Positions 1 through 6,311 of a DNA stretch of 41,322 bases are shown here, in pieces. Positions within the stretch are counted from its first letter, which is position 1. Each line of letters begins with the position of its first letter. Made by a program: the position numbers and the translations under genes. The notes under the pieces are model-generated. The model was not told the DNA's origin. It was given only the letters and a program-made list of their open reading frames with translations, and did no database searches. This stretch comes from a virus. The stretch is taken from the IMG/VR virus record IMGVR_UViG_3300024259_000007, positions 1-41,322 of that record. One strand, written 5' to 3'.

Positions 1-127
1 CACTTTTAGCTCATTTAGATTCTTTACAATCTCACGACATAAGAATAAATGCAAATTTAGATTCATTAGCTGATCATCTTGATACTTTACAGGCACATGA
101 TACGAGAATAAATAATAATTATGATTC
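1..127. repeat. Left copy of 127-bp terminal direct repeat (contig overlap)
   Basis: Bases 1-127 are identical to 41196-41322. An exact overlap of this length at both ends is what an assembler leaves when it closes a circular or circularly permuted genome. The reading frame of the tail gene continues in phase across the joint, which supports real circularity rather than a chance repeat. It is less likely to be a true physical terminal repeat, because it lies inside a coding region. Confidence 0.9.
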
Positions 128-842
128 GCTTTTCTGGTCAGATGATGGTACGGATTTATTTCCAAAATCAACAAGAAATTTAGATATAACAGGAACTATT
201 CTGGCTACTACTTCATTAACGGTTGGTGATGATATTTTGAATACATCAGGGCAGATAAATGGTATTGCAAGCGATGGTGATGCTTCTGATATACTCTGGA
301 ATACATCAGACCAAATTACATTTAATAATGCTGGCAGTGGTTATGTTTTTGATGGGAAGATTTATTCAAATGATTCGTATATATGGGAATCAGGCACTGA
401 ACTTAAATTCAGAGCTGCAAGCGGTTCAACGTATGGTTTTGGTGCGGGTGCATCTGGCGGAAATGTTGTTACTATTTCAGAAACCGGAGATTTAGTTGCT
501 GCAACAATTTTAAGTGATAGCAGTATAACTGTGTCATCAAATTTAATTAATAGTGTTGAAACTTCAATTACTGCAAGCACAACGCAGGCACAAGGACAGC
601 AACCTTTAACAAAAGATATTAATGAAGTTGCAACCGTTGGAAATGCAAATGATGTTGTTACATTACAAACAGCGATAGCAGGCTTAGAAATATTTATTAT
701 AAATAATGGGGCAAATGTATTACAAATATTCCCTGCAAGTGGGGATGACTTAGGAGCAGGTGTGAATACTTCGACAACGTTAGCAGCGGGGTCAAATGTT
801 ACCTTTGTTTCATTTGATGCTACAAATTGGGAAATTAAATAA
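1..842 (+). CDS. Fibre-like tail protein, C-terminal part (gene wraps around the contig joint)
   Basis: The open frame enters from the left edge (first full codon at 3) and ends with TAA at 840-842. Joined through the terminal overlap to the ATG at 40835 it gives a 400-residue protein. The first part seen here has two ~22-residue repeats of the form LDSLxxHDxRINAN / LDTLQAHDTRIN, probably an alpha-helical trimeric stalk, then SLFWSDDGTDLF and a beta-rich Ser/Thr/Gly-rich region. The last ~90 residues (VNEVATVxN-like, VLQIFPASGDDLG, ending in TNWEIK) resemble a C-terminal beta module common in phage virion proteins. It is paralogous to the protein at 39363. The role is inferred to be a distal tail or fibre component; receptor binding is plausible but unproven. 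Confidence 0.8.
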   Translation, partial: LLAHLDSLQSHDIRINANLDSLADHLDTLQAHDTRINNNYDSLFWSDDGTDLFPKSTRNLDITGTILATTSLTVGDDILNTSGQINGIASDGDASDILWNTSDQITFNNAGSGYVFDGKIYSNDSYIWESGTELKFRAASGSTYGFGAGASGGNVVTISETGDLVAATILSDSSITVSSNLINSVETSITASTTQAQGQQPLTKDINEVATVGNANDVVTLQTAIAGLEIFIINNGANVLQIFPASGDDLGAGVNTSTTLAAGSNVTFVSFDATNWEIK

Positions 843-850
843 TTAAAATT

Positions 851-1027
851 ATGGCAGAATATAAAATTGAAAACGGAAGTCTTGTTTCAATCGAAACACA
901 TGAGAAGTCTTTTAGTATCTCAGATATTGAAAGGGGAATAAGTAATTCAACTGAAAAAATTAAAGAATTTAAGGTTATACTTGAAAAATGGCAAACTTTA
1001 AAATCAGAATATGAAAAGCTGGTATAA
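851..1027 (+). CDS. Small coiled-coil protein (58 aa)
   Basis: An ATG preceded by an A-rich stretch follows the fibre gene by 8 bases and encodes 58 residues. The N-terminal half is beta-like (YKIENGSLVSIET), and the second half is charged and helical (STEKIKEFKVILEKWQTLKSEYEKL), so probably a short coiled coil. The position between fibre and lysis genes suggests a tail accessory or fibre-assembly role, but no family is recognised. Confidence 0.6.
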   Translation: MAEYKIENGSLVSIETHEKSFSISDIERGISNSTEKIKEFKVILEKWQTLKSEYEKLV

Positions 1028-1059
1028 TAAATTTAATAATATTACTAATATAAAATTAA

Positions 1060-1266
1060 ATGGATAGCAAAATTAAAATTAGAGATGTTATATATATAAT
1101 TCTTATAGTTGCATCAGCATTAAGTTCTCATTTTATAACAATGGGATCGGTAAACACAAGATTATCACTTACTGAAAGGGATATTGTATGGATAAAAGAT
1201 AATGTAGATAAAATTCAAAAAGATGTTGGGGAAATTAAAACTATTGTTCTTAGTATTGGCAATTAG
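1060..1266 (+). CDS. Small membrane protein with coiled coil, lysis region
   Basis: 68 residues. A hydrophobic segment at about residues 9-29 (VIYIILIVASALSSHFI) is followed by an alpha-helical charged region with heptad-like spacing (DIVWIKDNVDKIQKDVGEIKTIV). This N-in membrane anchor plus coil layout occurs in spanin-like and hemolysin XhlA-like phage proteins. The 3' end overlaps the next gene by 44 bases in another frame. Function is inferred only from location in the lysis region and topology. Confidence 0.6.
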   Translation: MDSKIKIRDVIYIILIVASALSSHFITMGSVNTRLSLTERDIVWIKDNVDKIQKDVGEIKTIVLSIGN

Positions 1267-1417
1267 TTTATTTGTATTTTCACAGAAAAAAAAAGATACT
1301 TTAAAAACTAATGTCAGACAAATACAATGTGATCTTAAAATAATTAAGAAGAAGGTTGATTCTATAAAATTAAGTAAAAAGATAACGCTGTTAAAAATTA
1401 AAGACACAATAAAATGA
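1223..1417 (+). CDS. Exported small coiled-coil protein, overlapping gene (spanin candidate)
   Basis: 64 residues starting inside the previous gene in a different frame. The N-terminus is a signal peptide or anchor (MLGKLKLLFLVLAISLFVFSQ) ending in FSQ, a typical Bacteroidota cleavage context. The rest is Lys-rich and helical, with KKDTLK and repeated KKVDSIKLSK-type heptads. Overlapping small lysis genes encoding exported coils recall the Rz/Rz1 arrangement, but there is no lipobox cysteine, so an outer-membrane lipoprotein assignment is not supported. The 3' end overlaps the next ATG by four bases (ATGA). Confidence 0.5.
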   Translation: MLGKLKLLFLVLAISLFVFSQKKKDTLKTNVRQIQCDLKIIKKKVDSIKLSKKITLLKIKDTIK

Positions 1418-1602
1418 AAGTAGGAATAAAACAAATACCAAAAAAGACGCCTTCATTTATTAGAAAAATAGGTACTTTTTTAATATCTTTGGGCAGCTCT
1501 GGAAGCGCTTTATTTGCAGGGCTGGGAATGAATAAATTAGCTGTTATTTTTGCAGTTGGCGGATTAATAGGCAAAGGTTTGACTCAGCTTTTCGGTGAAT
1601 GA
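1414..1602 (+). CDS. Holin-like small membrane protein
   Basis: 62 residues with a basic N-terminus (KQIPKKTPSFIRK) followed by two hydrophobic segments at about 20-38 and 42-57, separated by Gly-rich and Gly-Met-Asn turns. Size, charge pattern and position three genes before the endolysin match small class II-like holins. The ATGA overlap with the preceding gene suggests coupled translation. Sequence family is not recognised, so holin is a topology-based call; a structural membrane peptide is the main alternative. Confidence 0.5.
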   Translation: MKVGIKQIPKKTPSFIRKIGTFLISLGSSGSALFAGLGMNKLAVIFAVGGLIGKGLTQLFGE

Positions 1603-1674
1603 AATGGATAAAAATAAAGTTTTCGATTATTCTTAGAATGATTGATACATCATATAAACAAATACTTATAAGAA

Positions 1675-2034
1675 ATGGAAAAAGGAATATTATCAAAAGC
1701 AGCAGAAAAAAAAATCGGCGGAGTTTATTTAGACAACCTGGTAAAAGCCGGAATATTTGAATTATTCGACGGACAAGCATTTACTTTTGCTGTCAGATAT
1801 TTAGACAATAAATTTGGCGACGAAGTACCTGATCCGTACAAAACCGATATAAGAAATTTGATCGACAAAATAGTAGTTGATGAAAATTATGTCGGCACAA
1901 TTGATGAAGTTTGTCTATATTTAGATGATGTTATTGATTTTCCCTTTATTGATGATGAAGGCGAAAAGCTTATTTTTGATGGACTTGCAAACATTTTAAA
2001 GGGTATTTTTAAAATAATTGAAAAAAACGCTTGA
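1675..2034 (+). CDS. Conserved hypothetical phage protein, lysis/late region
   Basis: 119 residues, acidic overall, mostly helical, with no membrane segment or catalytic motif. It has an amphipathic N-terminus and a hydrophobic C-terminal helix (IFDGLANILKGIFKIIEKNA). The stop codon TGA (2032-2034) lies inside the -33 TTGAC box of the next promoter, so the gene closes one transcription unit exactly where another begins. I recall similar proteins in other Bacteroidota phages but know no function. Confidence 0.65.
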   Translation: MEKGILSKAAEKKIGGVYLDNLVKAGIFELFDGQAFTFAVRYLDNKFGDEVPDPYKTDIRNLIDKIVVDENYVGTIDEVCLYLDDVIDFPFIDDEGEKLIFDGLANILKGIFKIIEKNA

Positions 2035-2060
2035 CTTTTCTAAAAAGTGTTGTATATTTG
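2031..2060 (+). promoter_or_regulatory. Bacteroidota-type promoter before the short RNA/endolysin
   Basis: TTGAC at 2031-2035 and TATATTTG at 2053-2060 match the -33/-7 pattern of Bacteroidota primary sigma promoters. Spacing (22 bases from the first T of TTG to TA) is the same, within a base, as the promoters at 3146 and 16842. The expected start is about 2066. Confidence 0.75.
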
Positions 2061-2065
2061 CAGGG

Positions 2066-2148
2066 TAAGATTTTTTCATATTTTTAATATATGATTTTAG
2101 TTAATGATTGAGAAGCGGGGTTTTGGTAAATTTTCCCCGCTTTTTTTT
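2066..2148 (+). ncRNA. Candidate short promoter-to-terminator RNA (~83 nt)
   Basis: Between the promoter at 2031-2060 and the terminator at 2113-2148 there is no convincing open reading frame. The predicted transcript holds a small hairpin (TCATAT...ATATGA, about 2078-2096) and the strong terminator hairpin. It could be a stand-alone small RNA, or a leader whose terminator must be read through for the endolysin at 2160 to be expressed. The 5' end is inferred from promoter spacing. Confidence 0.45.
2113..2148 (+). terminator. Intrinsic terminator just upstream of endolysin
   Basis: AAGCGGGG (2113-2120) pairs perfectly with CCCCGCTT (2135-2142) around a 14-base loop, followed by an uninterrupted T run to 2148. 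This is one of the strongest terminators in the window and sits 12 bases before the endolysin ATG. Confidence 0.85.
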
Positions 2149-2159
2149 ATTTGAAAATT

Positions 2160-2531
2160 ATGACTTTAAGTAAACATCAACAAATCTTTAGTATAAACAT
2201 TGCGAAGCTTATTTTAAAAGCTAATGAATTAGGGATTGGGTTAACATTTGGAGAGGCACATAGAACCGATGATCAGCAATATTTATATTATAAAGGGAAA
2301 AAGATTAAAGACGGTAAACTGGCAGAAGGGATTAAGCGATCTTGGACAATGGAATCAAATCATTTAAGACGTTTGGGCGTTGACTTTAATTTTTTCATCA
2401 ATGGCAAGTTGAATTATGAGTATTTAAAACTCCATGATCTTGGTAAATATTGGGAAAGTTTAAACGAAAATAACCAGTGGGGTGGATTTTGGAAGTACAA
2501 AGACACGCCGCATTTTGAAATGAACGTTTAA
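2160..2531 (+). CDS. Endolysin, M15-family peptidase (VanY / L-Ala-D-Glu peptidase-like)
   Basis: 123 residues from ATG 2160. The family signature is clear: FGEAHRTDDQQ near residues 30-40, then SNHLRRLGVDF with zinc ligands H68 and D75, and PHFE with H118 near the C-terminus. M15 phage lysins cleave the stem peptide of peptidoglycan in the periplasm. The length is that of a catalytic domain alone with no wall-binding domain, usual for Gram-negative hosts, and there is no signal peptide, so a holin should be required. A TTG at 2151 is in frame but lies against the terminator T run, so ATG 2160 is preferred. It lies directly downstream of a promoter-terminator unit. Confidence 0.9.
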   Translation: MTLSKHQQIFSINIAKLILKANELGIGLTFGEAHRTDDQQYLYYKGKKIKDGKLAEGIKRSWTMESNHLRRLGVDFNFFINGKLNYEYLKLHDLGKYWESLNENNQWGGFWKYKDTPHFEMNV

Positions 2532-2533
2532 TT

Positions 2534-2728
2534 ATGAAAGCAAGAATATTAATAATAGTTGACAGAAAACGCACTTTAGGTAATTGGTTTCGTTTCCAAA
2601 AAATGAGAGGTGTCACCACTTTAGGTTGGAAAATTGGTATTTTTAGATATGAAATAAGATTTTATAATGAGGGTTTTAATAATAGTAATTTCAGCAGCGA
2701 TTTTAATAGGATTTGTTCTATTAATTAA
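2534..2728 (+). CDS. Small basic hypothetical protein
   Basis: 64 residues starting two bases after the endolysin stop. The first ~50 residues look protein-like (ARILIIVDRKRTLGNWFRF, then GWKIGIFRYEIRFYN), basic and beta-rich. The last ~20 overlap the start of the next gene in another frame and are Asn-rich. No family known. The close spacing suggests co-translation with the endolysin. Confidence 0.5.
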   Translation: MKARILIIVDRKRTLGNWFRFQKMRGVTTLGWKIGIFRYEIRFYNEGFNNSNFSSDFNRICSIN

Positions 2729-2858
2729 AGGACATTCCGATACAGTAATAAAAAAGGACGCTGTAATTGCAAAAAAAGAAGCTGAAATTATAAGGCTTCG
2801 GAAGGATTTACAATCACTTTATAAGATAAAAAAGGATACTTTAAAGGAATTACAGTAG
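2667..2858 (+). CDS. Inner-membrane coiled-coil protein (Rz-like i-spanin candidate)
   Basis: 63 residues: a transmembrane segment at residues 2-22 (RVLIIVISAAILIGFVLLI) followed by a continuous charged helix (IKKDAVIAKKEAEIIRLRKDL). This is the classical layout of an i-spanin, anchored in the inner membrane with a periplasmic coiled coil. It overlaps the previous gene by 62 bases and ends the lysis cluster before the terminator at 2951. The o-spanin partner is not obvious; the small protein at 1223 is a weak candidate. Confidence 0.55.
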   Translation: MRVLIIVISAAILIGFVLLIKGHSDTVIKKDAVIAKKEAEIIRLRKDLQSLYKIKKDTLKELQ

Positions 2859-2950
2859 AATCAAAATTAAGCTACCATATAAGCTGTATAACGCACGATA
2901 ATATAAAAGTAGTAGTACACACCCAAAACAACTAAAGAGGGGGTAATTTA

Positions 2951-2984
2951 AAAAGGTCTATTCTTAACCAGATAGGCTTTTTTT
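2951..2984 (+). terminator. Intrinsic terminator at end of late/lysis operon
   Basis: A-rich arm plus GGTCTAT (about 2951-2961) pairs with ATAGGCTTTTTTT (2972-2984) around a 10-base loop, with a T tail. It lies about 90 bases after the last lysis gene and before the early promoter at 3146, so it is the natural end of the late transcript. Confidence 0.7.
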
Positions 2985-3145
2985 ATGCCTAAAAAGTTCA
3001 ATAAATTACATAATGTAACAAAACACGCCTAAATTTTAGCACTTTTCAACTACATATTGATAAAATATATTAGTGTTATTTTAGAAACCTTTGTAATAAT
3101 GTTACTAACAGCGACTTACAACACATGAATATTATTTCAATAACA
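2985..3145. other. Gene-free AT-rich intergenic region
   Basis: The 373 bases between 2858 and 3232 contain no supportable gene. Besides the terminator (2951-2984) and promoter (3146-3176) this part is AT-rich with scattered short repeats and no clear iterons. It separates late and early transcription and is the only gene-free stretch over 300 bases, so it could hold a replication or packaging signal, but I see no direct evidence. Confidence 0.5.
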
Positions 3146-3176
3146 TTGACATTTCGATAAAATCGTTGTATATTTA
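3146..3176 (+). promoter_or_regulatory. Early promoter
   Basis: TTGAC at 3146-3150 and TATATTTA at 3169-3176 with 23-base phasing, nearly identical in layout to the promoters at 2031 and 16842. The last base of the -7 box is A instead of G. It faces the early region that begins at 3232. Confidence 0.65.
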
Positions 3177-3206
3177 CATCATAATAATTAACCAAAAAAT
3201 TACCAA

Positions 3207-3220
3207 CCGGCAACCTTAAA
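3207..3220 (+). repeat. 14-base direct repeat, copy 1 (leader of first early gene)
   Basis: CCGGCAACCTTAAA here is repeated exactly at 3455-3468, once before and once after the gene at 3232. A looser relative (GGCAACGCTTAGA) lies inside the tRNA-like element at 3500-3512. Confidence 0.7.
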
Positions 3221-3231
3221 AATTAGAAATT

Positions 3232-3426
3232 ATGAATGCAATCGAATCAATTACTTATGGAAAAACAACTTTCAAAAATGAGAGTTCATATCAGGAAATT
3301 AGAAAAAATAACATTTTAATTGGATTTTACTGCGAATTTGTAGAACCTGATTTGTCTGATAGTCATATTTGGCACGAAGATATAAAAGGTAGCGTATTAA
3401 GTTTTGATGAATTGTTGAGAAATTAA
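3232..3426 (+). CDS. Hypothetical early protein (64 aa)
   Basis: First gene after the early promoter, 64 residues, acidic and soluble, with a patch rich in Asp, Ser, His and Trp (DLSDSHIWHEDIKG). It has no membrane segment or known motif. First-expressed small phage proteins often act on host functions, but nothing in the sequence shows that here. It is flanked by the two copies of the CCGGCAACCTTAAA repeat. Confidence 0.6.
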   Translation: MNAIESITYGKTTFKNESSYQEIRKNNILIGFYCEFVEPDLSDSHIWHEDIKGSVLSFDELLRN

Positions 3427-3439
3427 CATCTTAATCCGA

Positions 3440-3468
3440 GCCGGAGCGGATACTCCGGCAACCTTAAA
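3440..3468 (+). promoter_or_regulatory. Strong GC hairpin with second copy of the 14-base repeat
   Basis: GCCGGAG (3440-3446) and CTCCGGC (3453-3459) form a perfect 7-bp stem with a 6-base loop. The right arm runs into CCGGCAACCTTAAA (3455-3468), identical to 3207-3220. There is no T run, so it is not a terminator; an RNA-processing or protein-binding site just before the tRNA-like element is possible. Confidence 0.5.
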
Positions 3469-3473
3469 TAAAT

Positions 3474-3545
3474 GGCTATCCTCACGGATCGAAAGAGGGG
3501 GCAACGCTTAGATGAGTTGAGGGGGTTCGATTCCCCTGATGGCCG
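3474..3545 (+). tRNA. tRNA-like element (non-canonical; may not be a functional tRNA)
   Basis: The ends fold like a tRNA: GGCTATC (3474-3480) pairs with GATGGCC (3538-3544) over 7 bp including one G-U. A classic T arm (GGGGG, loop TTCGATT, CCCCT; 3521-3537) abuts the acceptor 3' strand, and 3545 would be the discriminator G. The total of 72 nt is tRNA-sized. The middle does not fit: only a 3-bp D-like stem (CTC 3481-3483 with GAG 3495-3497, loop containing GG), and an anticodon-like arm CAAC/GTTG (3502-3519) with an oversized loop containing CTTAGAT, plus one variable base. No CCA is encoded. It could be a degenerate tRNA, a tRNA mimic, or an attachment-site relic; I give no amino acid. Confidence 0.4.
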
Positions 3546-3558
3546 CTAATTATTAACT

Positions 3559-3566
3559 TAAATTTG
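3559..3566 (+). promoter_or_regulatory. Possible -7 promoter box before gene at 3572
   Basis: TAAATTTG matches TAnnTTTG and lies 5 bases before the ATG at 3572, which would give a leaderless or nearly leaderless transcript. No clear -33 TTG is present, so this is weaker than the other promoters. Confidence 0.35.
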
Positions 3567-3571
3567 TAAAA

Positions 3572-3784
3572 ATGGAAACAATTGATATAACATGGAACGA
3601 CAAAGATGTAACCGTTTATGGAAACTATGTAGCCGGTCAAGTACATATTCCTTTCAAAATGGAAGGGATAGCACCAAGATTTGACATTGAAAAAGTTATG
3701 TACAAATATAAGGAATTGGATTTAATAATTTCAGAGTATGAAGAAATTGAACAATTAGTAATTAACCAAATCGAAAATTTATAA
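3572..3784 (+). CDS. Hypothetical early protein (70 aa)
   Basis: 70 residues with an N-terminal beta-rich part (TIDITWNDKDVTVYGNYVAG) and a C-terminal acidic helix (YKELDLIISEYEEIEQLVIN). Followed after one base by the next gene. Small acidic proteins of this shape are common in Bacteroidota phage early operons; no function is known to me. Confidence 0.6.
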   Translation: METIDITWNDKDVTVYGNYVAGQVHIPFKMEGIAPRFDIEKVMYKYKELDLIISEYEEIEQLVINQIENL

Positions 3785-3785
3785 T

Positions 3786-4133
3786 ATGAAAAAATTAACA
3801 TTAAAGGAATTGGCAATAAAACATGATTATTATTGTAGTGATAATAATTATTATAGTAATGAAGCAAGAGTAAGTTATGAAACTTTTTCCGACTTCTATG
3901 AAGAGTTTCATGATGCTGATGTAGATATGAATTTAATATTTAGATGGGATTTGAGAGAACGTGAAGAAAGTAAAAGGCATTATTTAGAATTATTTATGAT
4001 GAATCAACGAAAAGGTATATTTAGACCTATATATATAGCACTATTTGATGAAAAAGATATTGACTTATTTGTTAAATATTTACAGCCACATATTGAAAAA
4101 TTAAAAACTATTTGGAAACCATTTAACTTTTAA
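3786..4133 (+). CDS. Conserved hypothetical phage protein (115 aa)
   Basis: 115 residues, Tyr/Asp/Glu-rich. The central part (DMNLIFRWDL, then LELFMMNQRKGIF) and the C-terminal part (DLFVKYLQPHIEKLKTIW) look like a small alpha/beta domain that I recognise as recurring in Bacteroidota phage early regions, without known function. Soluble, no metal-binding or catalytic signature. Confidence 0.65.
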   Translation: MKKLTLKELAIKHDYYCSDNNYYSNEARVSYETFSDFYEEFHDADVDMNLIFRWDLREREESKRHYLELFMMNQRKGIFRPIYIALFDEKDIDLFVKYLQPHIEKLKTIWKPFNF

Positions 4134-4163
4134 AATATTCTTAAAATCAAGTAATTTATAACG

Positions 4164-4191
4164 ATTCTTAACAAAATAATACTTAAATTTA
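4164..4191 (+). promoter_or_regulatory. Early promoter, copy 1 of a repeated promoter motif
   Basis: ATTCTTAACAAAAT (4164-4177) and TAAATTTA (4184-4191) recur with the same 20-base phasing at 11906-11933. The -7-like box lies 5 bases before the ATG at 4196, implying a very short or leaderless mRNA. Confidence 0.5.
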
Positions 4192-4195
4192 CACT

Positions 4196-4387
4196 ATGAA
4201 AAACAGATATATTGTAACAATGGAGTTTTACATGTTTGCCGAAAACAACGAAATGGCAATTGAAAAAGCTGAGAGATTAGCAAAAAAGCAGAGGCAAAAA
4301 AAAGACAACCAAGCTAAGATTTCTTTAATTCAGAAGCATGATTTTGGTTCTTTAAGTTGCGTAGAAATATTTAAACCGATTTATTAA
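4196..4387 (+). CDS. Hypothetical small basic protein (63 aa)
   Basis: 63 residues: a beta strand (YIVTMEFYMFAE), a Lys/Gln/Glu-rich helix (EMAIEKAERLAKKQRQKK), then another strand pair ending in VEIFKPIY. This is a ferredoxin-like beta-alpha-beta pattern seen in many small phage proteins. It precedes the recombination genes and may be co-transcribed with them. Confidence 0.55.
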   Translation: MKNRYIVTMEFYMFAENNEMAIEKAERLAKKQRQKKDNQAKISLIQKHDFGSLSCVEIFKPIY

Positions 4388-4403
4388 CATAAAATTTACA
4401 GAT

Positions 4404-4931
4404 ATGGAAATTTACAAAAAATTAGCTGCATTCCAAAATGAATGCCCAGTAATTCACAAAGGCACTCAAGGATTTAATTATACCTATGCTGATTTACCTT
4501 CAATATTAGAAATTGTAAATCCAATATTAAAAAAGCATAATTTAGGATTTACGCAACCTTTAGACGGTGAAAATTTAAAAACAATTTTGTTTGATATTGA
4601 AACCGGAGAAACAATTGAAAGTACCGTACATATTCAACAAAACGTACAACTTGCAAAAATGAATGTTTTCCAAGTATTAGGTTCTGCAATTACTTATTAC
4701 CGCAGATATTCGTTAAGTGCTTTATTGGGTATTGTAACAGATAAAGATACAGACGCAGCGGGTAAACCGGAGAAAAAAAGTATTAAACTACCAGAATTAC
4801 TACCGACAAATAAAGCCAATTGGTTAAAAGTAAAACAAGCCTTAAATAACGGTTTTACGATAGATCAGGTAAAAACAAAATGGAGGCTTTCAAAAGAAAA
4901 TCAGGAAATTTTAATAAGTGAAGCGGTATGA
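4404..4931 (+). CDS. erf: ERF-family single-strand annealing recombinase
   Basis: 175 residues. The ERF superfamily core is visible: NYTYADLPSIL near 25-34, an NxGFTQPL-type strand near 46-54, and GSAITYYRRYSLSALLGI at 93-110 followed by the acidic TDKDTDA. ERF proteins anneal complementary single strands during phage recombination and can help circularise or concatenate the genome. Overlap of 4 bases (ATGA) with the following exonuclease gene makes a classic recombinase-exonuclease pair. The C-terminal ~45 residues are a helical tail (TNKANWLKVKQAL...) that may bind partners. Confidence 0.9.
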   Translation: MEIYKKLAAFQNECPVIHKGTQGFNYTYADLPSILEIVNPILKKHNLGFTQPLDGENLKTILFDIETGETIESTVHIQQNVQLAKMNVFQVLGSAITYYRRYSLSALLGIVTDKDTDAAGKPEKKSIKLPELLPTNKANWLKVKQALNNGFTIDQVKTKWRLSKENQEILISEAV

Positions 4932-5701
4932 AGGATTTCAAAATAAGGTGTTCGGCAATTAGTCAAATAATGGGTGATCTTGTTGGTATTACAGATATTC
5001 AATTAAAAGAATTAGACACCCTTCAATCTAAAGAAAAACGAACCGAAAAACAGCAAGAAAAACTAAACTTGTTAATAACAAAAAAAGATACACCAACTGA
5101 ATTATCTGCAGGTGGAAAAACTCATTGTGAAAATTGGTACAAAGAACAATTATACAGCCGTAAAAAGGAATTCTCAAGTAAAATGACAGATAAAGGAATG
5201 ATAATGGAAGATGAAGCAATTGATTTTGTCGCTGATCACCTTAATTTGGGAATGCTTTTAAAGAACGAAAAACATTTTTCAAATGAATATATGAAAGGTA
5301 CACCAGACGTTATTTTACCGAAATTAGTTATTGATACCAAATGTAGTTGGGATTGCTTTACGTTTCCATTGTTTGAAACAAAGATTAATCCAATATATTA
5401 CTGGCAGGGTCAGGGATATATGGAATTAACAAACCGTGATAACTTTAAATTGATTTATGTTTTATTAGACACTCCCGCACATTTAATAAAAAGTGAAGCT
5501 TGGTATTTTGTGAAAAATAACGGATATGATGAACTTGACGAAGAAATGTATCAAAGATTTGTTGATAAAATGACTTATCCCAATATTTCTAAACGTTTAA
5601 AAATTAAAATTTACAGTTTTGCTCGGAATAATGATGACATTGCAAAAATCAAGACTCAAGTTGAAAAATGCAGAAAATATTTAAAAACAATTAAGATATG
5701 A
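4928..5701 (+). CDS. YqaJ/RecE-like PD-(D/E)XK exonuclease
   Basis: 257 residues. The nuclease core has GTPD (D127) followed by IDTK (D136, K138), the PD-(D/E)XK signature, with an upstream helix carrying acidic residues (MIMEDEAIDFV) and the downstream YYWQGQGYMELT stretch typical of the lambda-exo/YqaJ clan. The expected activity is 5'-3' resection of double-strand ends, giving ssDNA for the ERF protein encoded immediately upstream. The N-terminal ~70 residues contain a Lys/Glu-rich helical insert. Start overlaps the ERF stop. Confidence 0.87.
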   Translation: MKDFKIRCSAISQIMGDLVGITDIQLKELDTLQSKEKRTEKQQEKLNLLITKKDTPTELSAGGKTHCENWYKEQLYSRKKEFSSKMTDKGMIMEDEAIDFVADHLNLGMLLKNEKHFSNEYMKGTPDVILPKLVIDTKCSWDCFTFPLFETKINPIYYWQGQGYMELTNRDNFKLIYVLLDTPAHLIKSEAWYFVKNNGYDELDEEMYQRFVDKMTYPNISKRLKIKIYSFARNNDDIAKIKTQVEKCRKYLKTIKI

Positions 5702-5979
5702 CAAAATTAGAAATTTACAAAGAAGCTTTAGAATTAGCTAAAGCCGATTATAAAAGAAAATATTATGTAAAAGGTATTTGTAATTATATGCAAGATGTTG
5801 AATCTCTTTATCATATTGCTTTGACACTTATACCATTTATATTTGATAAATATCCTAAATTTAAAAAATACAAACCAAAAAACCAATATGATGGACTTTT
5901 TTGGTTTCCACAAAACAAAGAAGGTTTACAAAAAAGAATTGACATATTAAAAACCGTAATTAAAGAACTTGAACAATGA
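5698..5979 (+). CDS. Hypothetical helical protein (93 aa)
   Basis: 93 residues, Lys/Tyr-rich, mostly helical with a central aromatic part (NQYDGLFWFPQNKEG). Overlaps the exonuclease by 4 bases and the next gene by 4 bases, so all are probably translated together as a recombination operon. No recognised family. Confidence 0.6.
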   Translation: MTKLEIYKEALELAKADYKRKYYVKGICNYMQDVESLYHIALTLIPFIFDKYPKFKKYKPKNQYDGLFWFPQNKEGLQKRIDILKTVIKELEQ

Positions 5980-6269
5980 AAGCAAAAGAATATTTTAAAA
6001 GATTAAAAGAAGCTGATGACAGAAAAAAAATGTTTATAAAAAACGCAGAGGACTTTGCACTTGAATTTTCAGACATGAGTCATAAAAGGAAAATTAGTAC
6101 AAACACAGGAATAAAAACACTATATAATGAATTTCATAAAAAATGGTGTGTTTATGCTTTAATGGTAAATACTAAATTATATCCATTTGATGAACCAGTG
6201 CGATACGAAGGGTTCAAAAATATGATTAAGATAATTAGTCCCGAATTAGATATATTATTAAAAAATTAA
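5976..6269 (+). CDS. Hypothetical helical protein (97 aa)
   Basis: 97 residues, basic and helical, with no membrane segment or known motif. Ends the operon that began near 4196. The following 200 bases up to the HNH gene at 6469 contain a fresh promoter and a structured leader, marking a transcriptional break. Confidence 0.6.
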   Translation: MKAKEYFKRLKEADDRKKMFIKNAEDFALEFSDMSHKRKISTNTGIKTLYNEFHKKWCVYALMVNTKLYPFDEPVRYEGFKNMIKIISPELDILLKN

Positions 6270-6311
6270 TTATGAAAAATCAAACAACACAAAAAGAAGT
6301 AATAAAAAGTA

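Noticed and set aside
1599-1760. A 53-codon frame starting in ATGA overlap with the holin-like gene
   Set aside because: Most of its second half is the out-of-frame reading of the gene at 1675, and its composition (Lys/Arg/Asn) is that of a shadow frame.
3474-3545. Firm tRNA assignment, for example as Leu(UAG) from the CTTAGAT loop
   Set aside because: The anticodon stem does not form five pairs around that loop and Leu tRNAs need a long variable arm, absent here.
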